Shown here piece after piece: positions 57,584-64,000 of a stretch of DNA of 64,000 nucleotides. The notes under the pieces were generated by a model. The model saw nothing but the letters and a program-made list of their open reading frames with translations, searched no databases and was not told where the DNA came from. The stretch is from contig CP103025.1 of NCBI GenBank assembly GCA_024752435.1, positions 1,674,001-1,738,000 on the forward strand, in the 5' to 3' direction. The translations under genes were made by a program, and so were the position numbers. The DNA is from Allantophomopsis cytisporea (Eukaryota > Ascomycota > Leotiomycetes > Phacidiales > Phacidiaceae). Position 1 is the first letter of the stretch. Every line of letters begins with the position of its first letter.

Positions 57584-59826
57584 ATGTTCATTTCCTCGTA
57601 CACCGTCACCGCTGCCCTGTTCAGCATTGCTGTGGCGCAATTCCCACCAAAACCAGAGGGCGTAACAGAGCTCAAATCAAAATTCCATGAAGGGGTGACT
57701 ATTTCCTACAAAGAGGTAATCAAAGTCACCAATTGCTCGAAATTTGCGCAGTTGACAAAACTAGCCAGGAATCTGTGAGACTACACCAGGAGTAAAAAGC
57801 TATAGTGGTTATATTCATCTCCCGCCTGGTCTTTTATCAGATGTTGAAGGCGAACCACAGGATTATCCTATTAATACGTACGTTCCTGATTCCAAATTCA
57901 TATATTTATGTAAATTCATCTCATACGTGCCAAAACTCACAAATGAAGGTTTTTCTGGTTCTTTGAATCTCGCAAAGACCCTGAAAATGCTCCTCTATCA
58001 CTCTGGCTGAATGGAGGTCCTGGAGGAAGCTCATTCAAGGGCCTTTTGCAAGAGAATGGGCCATGCATGGTAGGCAAGGATTCAAACTCGACATACCTCA
58101 ATCCATATTCTTTCAACAATGAGGTCAATATGCTCTATTTAGATCAGCCAAATTTGGTTGGCTTCTCCTATGATATCCTTACAAACGCAACATTCGACGT
58201 CCACAGCAGAACAACAACTCCTTATGACTTTTCAGAAGGAATCCCAGAGCAAAACAACACATTCTATGTGGGCACATTTGGTAGCCAGAATTACAACCAT
58301 ACTTCCAATACTACTGCTCATGCTGCACATGCTCTATGGCACTTTGCACAGACATGGTTTGAGGAGTTTCCGTTTTACAAGCCTCACGACGAGAAGATCA
58401 GTCTGTGGACAGAGAGCTATGGTGGAAAATATGGACCTAGCTTCTTCAAATTTTTGTAAGTATACACTGAGGAAGGAAGATATATAGAATGTATTTTTTG
58501 GAGCTTTGTAATCTAACACAGAATGTAGCCAGGAGCAAAATGAGAGGATCGCCAACGGCACTATCGCGGGACCTGGCACTCATTACCTCCATCTTGATAC
58601 CCTGGGAATCGTAAATGGTTGCATAGATTCTTTTATTCAAGGACTTGCATATGCTGATTTTGCTTACAACAATGTTCGTATCCTCTCCTCGTCCCAAAGT
58701 CTATATTGATATTGATTTGAACCTAAGACCTACGGCATCCAAGCTATTAATCAGACCCAGTACGAAACAATGGTTGAAAACTTTCACGGGCCTGGCGGAT
58801 GTCAAGATCGCATTTTAGAATGTCACGACCTTCTCCACAAATATGACCCAGAGCTTCATGGATATAACAAAACTATCAACGCCTTGTGTTCTGAAACGGC
58901 AGAATACTGCTTCATCGATATGATCACACCTTACCTAAACACCTCTGGGCGAGGCTGGTATGATATTGGACATCCAAAAGCTGATCCGTTCCCTCCATCT
59001 TATTTGCTTGGCTATTTGAAACAAGATTGGGTACAGAAAGCTCTTGGTGTTCCTGTCAACTATACAGGTTCATCGAGGCCTGTGGGCGAAGCCTTTACAC
59101 TTACTGGCGACTTCGTAAAGCCGGGAATGTTGGACGCTATTGGATTTCTTCTTGACTCAGGTGTCAAGGTTGCATTGGCATATGGAGATCGAGATTATGC
59201 ATGTAATGTAAGTGCATATATATATAACCTTCTGGGTAGTTTCTAGTGTACTGATTGAAAAGTGGATGGGAGCCGAAAGAGCCTCACTAGGTGTCAAATA
59301 CTCTGGGAGTGAGAAGTTTAAGAATGCAGGTTACACGCCTCTCTTGACCTCTTCACTCACAGAAGCAGGTCAAGTGCGTCAATATGGGAACTTCTCATTT
59401 TCGAGAGTTTATCAAGCTGGCCACTTAGGTAAAGATCCGCATTTTTCCACATCGTTATTTAACTAACGAAGAGAAGTTCCTTCATACCAGCCAGAGGCTG
59501 CTTACAATGTCTTTATGCGTTCCCTTTTCAACAAAGACATCGCCCTCGGCGTGGTAAACATATCGGATGATTATGTCACGACAGGACTTTCAGACACCTG
59601 GCACATCAGAAACAAACAACCTGTTATGCCAAAGCCACAGTGCTATATCTTGGCTCCGAATACATGTACTGAAGATCAGTGGGCAAGTGTTCTGAACGCG
59701 ACTGCAGTGATTAAGGATTATCTGGTCGTTGGCTACATTTCTAATACCGAGCTTGAAAACCCTACAAAAGATTATGATGGTGAAGAGCAGCAACGGATCG
59801 TGCTGGAAGCTTACGAGGAACTGTAA
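57584..59826 (+). CDS. secreted serine carboxypeptidase, S10 family
   Basis: Removes C-terminal residues from peptides outside the cell or in the vacuole. Seven exons (57584-57715, 57765-57877, 57949-58455, 58529-58673, 58728-59207, 59263-59428, 59477-59826) give 630 residues. The signal peptide is at 1-19 (MFISSYTVTAALFSIAVAQ). The oxyanion motif is LWLNGGPGGSSF; the nucleophile is Ser238 in WTESYGGKYG (Thr replaces the common Gly), with Asp453 in AYGDRDYACN and His513 in VYQAGHL. Many N-x-S/T sites fit secretion. Introns 2, 4, 5 and 6 end in AAG and intron 4 has a GTTCGT donor. Resembles the fungal S1-like carboxypeptidases. Confidence 0.9.
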
Positions 59827-60862
59827 AGTGTATCATTGAGCATTTGCAGATACAGAATCAAGTGAGCTCATCATCTATTCACTAATAAGTCGAGATTCGG
59901 CTTATTGTTGCAAGAACTCAACTATTCTAAAAGTTCAGATTCTTGAGAAGCTACAATATTCTAAAGTGTGGATATTTGGAACTAGTATGTTGCTCTCCGT
60001 TGTATAACATCGATGTTGTAAATTGTCGTATATGGCCAAGATTAGTCATCATCAAACAGATTTGAATATAACCTTGGACTAAGCTTCTGCAGTCTTTTAC
60101 AACAAACGATCATCTATACTAGAAAATATCCTCGCTATTTGACAATATCTGCTGAAAAGATAAAAATGAGCTCCTCTGCCCTTGGATCCTCTTACATATT
60201 TAAAGGGGGCAACTGGCCTCCGAAGAAAGCGTAGGATGGCGCACCCTATGATTAACTACGTCTTTAAATGTGCTAGTAATATTTTACTACGATGTTATCA
60301 TATTGACAACGACTATTTGTACCTACCTCTGAATGCACTGCTCAACCATTTTTGTAAAGTAAAGCAGTCATGAACCATAAGTTCAGAAGCTCGTCTACCT
60401 GTCCTCACCGTCTTCTCTCTCGTAATCATTATCGTTCCCGTCAAAACCTCCGTATCTTCACGATGTTCCCGTGTTCGCCGGACCGGAGCTATTGTCAAAT
60501 AAGGCCGATGCCAATCCCATTTCATATCCAGAAGCTATGCGGATGTCTATGGACGACAAGACAGATGCGGTGGAACAATTATGTTTGAATTTTGGAGCTG
60601 AAGCCATTTGAATAATCATATTCACCAAAAAAGAAGTATCATCTTTTATCTTGATTCAATTCCATTCCCCGAACAATCCCGCTCTCAGGGTCCCCGGCAA
60701 TAGCCCAAAATCGCCTAGCGCCATCCCATCGTAGAGCTTCGCTTCTTCAAATTATCCCAACACCATCAGCTCGAGACTGCCCTTCGAGTGAATCGCGAAG
60801 TTGTCAATTGCATCCCTTTCTCCCCGTCTATCCTTACCACTCGATCTCGACCATCATACACG
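59827..60862. other. spacer, peptidase 3' UTR and PDB1 promoter
   Basis: About 1 kb without a supported gene. The last 200 bases before 60863 are CT-rich and leader-like. Confidence 0.5.
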
Positions 60863-62062
60863 ATGTCGCGACTTCTCCGCCCCGCGTCCCGACTTTTGTC
60901 CTCTGCTGCCGCCCGTCCCGTGGCCGCCCGAAGCGCTTTCCAGTCTTCTACCCTCCCAAGAGTCGCTGCCAGCATCCAGAGCCGATCATACGCAAAGGAG
61001 AGCGGAGTCAAGGAGTACACCGTCAGAGATGCCTTGAACGAGGCTTTGGCCGAGGAGTTGGAATTGAACCCAAAGGTGTTCATTCTTGGTGAGGAGGTTG
61101 CCCAATACAACGGCGCATACAAGGTCACCAAGGGTTTATTGGACAGATTCGGTGACCAGAGAGTTATTGACTCTCCTATCACTGAGTCTGGTTTCGCTGG
61201 TCTTACCGTCGGTGCTGCTTTGGCTGGTCTCCACCCGGTGGTAAGCTTCAATTGGATGATCCAGGAGGTAGCGGACTATGATAGCTAATCCATCAATTTT
61301 CAGTGCGAGTTCATGACCTTCAACTTCGCCATGCAGGCTATCGATCAAATCATCAACTCCGCCGCCAAGACCCACTACATGTCCGGTGGTATTCAGCCAT
61401 GTAACATCACTTTCCGTGGTCCAAACGGTTTCGCTTCTGGTGTCGCCGCCCAACACTCCCAGGATTACTCAGCTTGGTACGGATCCATCCCAGGTCTTAA
61501 GGTTGTCTCCCCATGGAGCGCCGAGGACGCCAAGGGACTTCTTAAGGCCGCTATTCGTGACCCCAACCCAGTCTGTGTTTTGGAGAACGAGCTTTTGTAC
61601 GGTCAGACCTTCCCAATGAGCGAAGCCGCCCAGAAGGACGATTTCGTTATCCCATTCGGAAAGGCCAAGATTGAGCGTGTTGGAAAGGATATCACTATGG
61701 TCTCCCTCTCCCGCTGTGTCGGCCAGTCCCTTGTTGCTGCTGAGGAGCTCAAGAAGAAGTACGGTATTGAGGCTGAGGTTATCAACCTCCGTTCCATCAA
61801 GCCTCTCGACATCGAGACCATCATCAAGTCTGTCAAGAAGACCCACAAGCTTGTGGTTGTTGAGTCCGGTTTCCCAGCTTTCGGTGTTGGTGCTGAGATT
61901 CTTGCGCTCACTATGGAGTACGGTTTCGATTACCTCGATGCCCCAGCACAGAGAATTACTGGTGCTGAGGTCCCAACTCCATACGCACAGAAGTTGGAGG
62001 AGATGTCTTTCCCAAATGAGCAGTTGATCGCTGATTACGTTGCTAGAATGTTGAAGGCATAA
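60863..62062 (+). CDS. PDB1: pyruvate dehydrogenase E1 component, beta subunit, mitochondrial
   Basis: Part of the thiamine-diphosphate E1 that decarboxylates pyruvate for acetyl-CoA synthesis in the matrix. Exons 60863-61240 and 61304-62062 give 378 residues. The first 45 residues are an Arg/Ser/Ala presequence (MSRLLRPASRLLSSAAARP). Family motifs are YTVRDALNEALAEELELNP, VFILGEEVAQYNGAYKVTKG, RVIDSPITESGFAGLTVGAA, HSQDYSAWYGSIPGLKVVSP and INLRSIKPLDIETI. Codon use is strongly C-biased, like gdhA, indicating high expression. The start is the first ATG of the frame; earlier in-frame sequence has only GTG. Confidence 0.96.
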
Positions 62063-62408
62063 GGTGCTTTTGGGATAGTTTGGGCTGGGTAGTACGGATA
62101 GAGTGTATTTCTACAGCTTCTTGTGACATAGTCAATACCACGCGTCATCATTGAAGCCGATTTTGAAAGTGCGTTTTGAGTTGCATAATGCATCATTGTA
62201 TGGGTGAGCAATTATTCAATGTGGCCAAGCTTACGCCTAATTATTCGGATTTTGTACATACGTATATTGACAAGTTCTCACTCTTGCTATACAGTATTAA
62301 GGCTAAGTAGAGATGGAAAAACCCCGCCAACTCCGTTGTCCATGCATCAAGTTGTATACCACCAAAAACCACCCGAATAAGTTATCCATAATTCGTGATT
62401 TGTATCCT
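62063..62408. other. convergent 3' spacer
   Basis: 346 bp between PDB1 (plus) and the MCP1-like gene (minus). No feature beyond the 3' UTRs. Confidence 0.5.
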
Positions 62409-63379
62409 TTACAAGCTTAAGAGAGGTATCGATGCATACAGGTTATCATAGCCACGAGCCATCCAACCACTTGCTTTCCCACCTCTTCCAACAATCCCGA
62501 GTCCGCCCGCCATCCAGACTAAGGCGGAGATTAAAGCTACAGAATTAATACTCCACCACCTTCTCTTATCCTTCTTCTCATTAATCCTCAATCCCGATGG
62601 GATAAGATCTAACCATTTTGCCGCACCCCAGACAATGTGGCCGCTCGCAATGCCTACAAGAGCTATATAACCCGTCCATGCAATCGCCGGGTGCTTCGCA
62701 AACCCATGGCTGACGAATCCCAGCCCAATGCCCGAAGAGCCGCCCTCAACCCACAATGGCAAGATCCTGTTCACAAATGCGTGTCCAAACACCAAGGGTG
62801 TGAGAATGTATCCCGCCACACTAATCCTGCTCATCGGTGGCCAGTACTTCTTTCGTTCCGGCCTGGAAACATGCGTTGCGCCATACCGGACGAGCGATTT
62901 GTTACGGCGGTGAATTCGAAGCGCCATACCAGCGCCGATATGTGTGAGGAGAGGAACCGTAATAAGAAGCGGCTCAAGTGGAAAGGACTGATAATAAGGT
63001 CGAGTGAGGAGTAAGTATGGCTCACTAGCTGGAACGGAGCGTGTAATGAGTGGGATTATAGAGGTGTTGGTTATGTGGAAAGCTGAGAAGACGGTGAATG
63101 CGTAGGACGAGTAACGCTGTGCGCGAGTCACTATGCTATGTTAGTGACAAATTCTACAGTCGAATGGTATTTCATACAGTAATATACAGCACCATGGGAG
63201 CCTCCTCCAAGACTGAATGTGGAGGCTCTTGTTAGCGGCGAAGGTGGAGGGAGATCTGGAAGCTGTTTATCCAGACCAAGAGAGAGATCGAGAGTTGAGT
63301 CTATGGGCGAAGGGTCCAATTGCATTAAAGAAGCAAGAGTTTCCTGCGACGCCGTCGCAGCTGAACTCTGCCGATACAT
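62409..63379 (-). CDS. Mcp1-like mitochondrial outer-membrane protein (DUF1691)
   Basis: Yeast Mcp1 recruits Vps13 to mitochondria and supports lipid homeostasis when ERMES is lost. Exons 63379-63178 and 63130-62409 give 307 residues. A Ser/Pro-rich soluble N-terminus of about 67 residues is followed by a membrane region with about five segments (YAFTVFSAFHITNTSIIPL, FPLEPLLITVPLLTHIGAGM, ISVAGYILTPLVFGHAFVNR, WTGYIALVGIASGHIVWGA, SVALISALVWMAGGLGIV). HITN, HIGAG and GHAFVN histidines fit the paired DUF1691 pattern. Assignment is from this pattern and length. Confidence 0.8.
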
Positions 63380-63627
63380 CCTGAGAAAACCGAAAATAAA
63401 AATATGTACAGCAAGTCGCCTTGGTGATTTATGTTTTTTTTTTTGCTTGCACTCTATTGACGTTGTGACTTGGCTGACCAGCGTAATTCATGCAAGGCTA
63501 ATTCGACCGGGGTCTTTTCTGGGGTAGCTGCGGTGCCGTTCCGCGTCAAACAAGACCATACAGCTTTGTTGCATTTCTAAAATCAGTTTCACCCCAACGA
63601 ACCTCAAGTCATATTGCACACGAAGCT
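63380..63627. promoter_or_regulatory. bidirectional promoter region MCP1-like / zinc-finger gene
   Basis: 248 bp between divergent starts, with a run of T (63433-63443). No other motif is clear. Confidence 0.4.
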
Positions 63628-64000
63628 ATGCACAAAGTACGTATGCTCTCCAGATCTCCCAAAACCTTTCGGAGCTCACGTCCTTTGTACTGACTGTTCG
63701 CAGCGCGGGTTCACGAACCCGGCGCCCAAAACCGAAAGCGCTCGCGAGGCAGTGAAGTCATTTTATTGTACACCCAACCTCAATCCTCACGCCCAAAACT
63801 ACACATGTGCTAAATTCCCCAGGTGAACTATGTAGCAAAGGCTACGCTCGAATGAACGAATATGAAGCTCATCTGTCCTCGTACGACCACTCGCACAAGC
63901 AGCGGCTGAAAGACATGCGCCAACTCACGCGTGATCCAATGGCGTCTAGCAAGGCCCGAAAGGCGGAGGCCAAAGCAAATTCCAGCGCCGGTCTTATCAG
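63628..64000 (+). CDS. C2H2 (jaz/U1-like) zinc-finger protein, 5' part only
   Basis: The gene runs off the right edge. The model has exon 1 at 63628-63636 (ATG CAC AAA), exon 2 at 63704-63767 and exon 3 from 63823. The splice between exons 2 and 3 rebuilds a zinc finger: SFYCELCSKGYARMNEYEAH followed by LSSYDHSHKQRLKDM. Cys-x2-Cys and His-x5-His are spaced as in U1/jaz-type fingers of the GPATCH8/ZNF804 group. The region after it is basic and Ala-rich. Unspliced, the reading frame shifts twice, so the finger is visible only after splicing. The nine-base first exon is the least certain part. Probably a nuclear RNA- or DNA-associated protein. Confidence 0.75.

Noticed and set aside
1..64000. 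CRISPR arrays, telomeric TTAGGG tandems, rRNA, intact transposons, biosynthetic (PKS/NRPS) genes
   Set aside because: None seen on either strand; only simple microsatellites and spacers are present.

Overview
The window is nuclear DNA from a filamentous ascomycete (Pezizomycotina). The evidence is the short GT-AG introns (44-240 nt) in most genes, CT-rich leaders, single genes with 0.3-2.6 kb spacers rather than operons, and a gene set typical of that group: DASH Duo1, ISN1 IMP nucleotidase, THI20-type fusion, NCE102, a 26-residue copper metallothionein and an Asp f 3-type peroxiredoxin. Protein flavour suggests Leotiomycetes/Helotiales, but that is inference only. I see no rRNA, tRNA, CRISPR array, intact transposon or secondary-metabolite cluster.

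Layout. 0-7.6 kb: sparse; two tandem Prx5/PMP20-family peroxiredoxins on the minus strand flank an unrecognised, possibly decaying gene. 7.6-13 kb: RQT-complex protein Cue3, mitochondrial Holliday-junction resolvase Cce1 and a mitochondrial ornithine carrier. 13-20 kb: NADP-glutamate dehydrogenase and a 1-Cys (Prx6-type) peroxiredoxin. 22.5-32 kb: DHA1 drug transporter, delta-1-pyrroline-5-carboxylate dehydrogenase, a bifunctional THI20 thiamine enzyme and SGF29. 32.5-42 kb: Cdc1/Ted1-like phosphoesterase, O-acetylhomoserine sulfhydrylase, an NCE102-like MARVEL protein, an odd GC-rich island, and mitoribosomal bL9. 42.5-51 kb: F-box-like protein, Duo1, mitochondrial glycine carrier Hem25, pantothenate synthetase and a PTEN-like phosphatase. 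51-64 kb: a tiny three-exon metallothionein, ISN1, dihydroxyacetone kinase, a secreted S10 carboxypeptidase, pyruvate dehydrogenase E1-beta, an MCP1-like membrane protein and the start of a zinc-finger gene.

Many products are predicted to act in mitochondria (Prx5, Cce1, ornithine and glycine carriers, P5C dehydrogenase, bL9m, PDH E1-beta, Mcp1, perhaps pantothenate synthetase). Glutamate/ornithine/proline enzymes lie within 15 kb, and four thiol or metal stress proteins (three peroxiredoxins and a metallothionein) lie in the window. I read this as ordinary housekeeping chromosome, not a co-regulated cluster.

Exon boundaries were worked out by hand from splice signals, reading-frame closure and family knowledge; every multi-exon model quoted closes in frame. 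The least ordinary items are the metallothionein with two alternative 3' splice sites six bases apart, a 180-bp GC-rich island at 40.8-41.0 kb open on both strands and ending in a hairpin plus T-run, a run of AAG 3' splice sites in the 41-60 kb genes, and the unrecognised gene at 4.4-4.9 kb.
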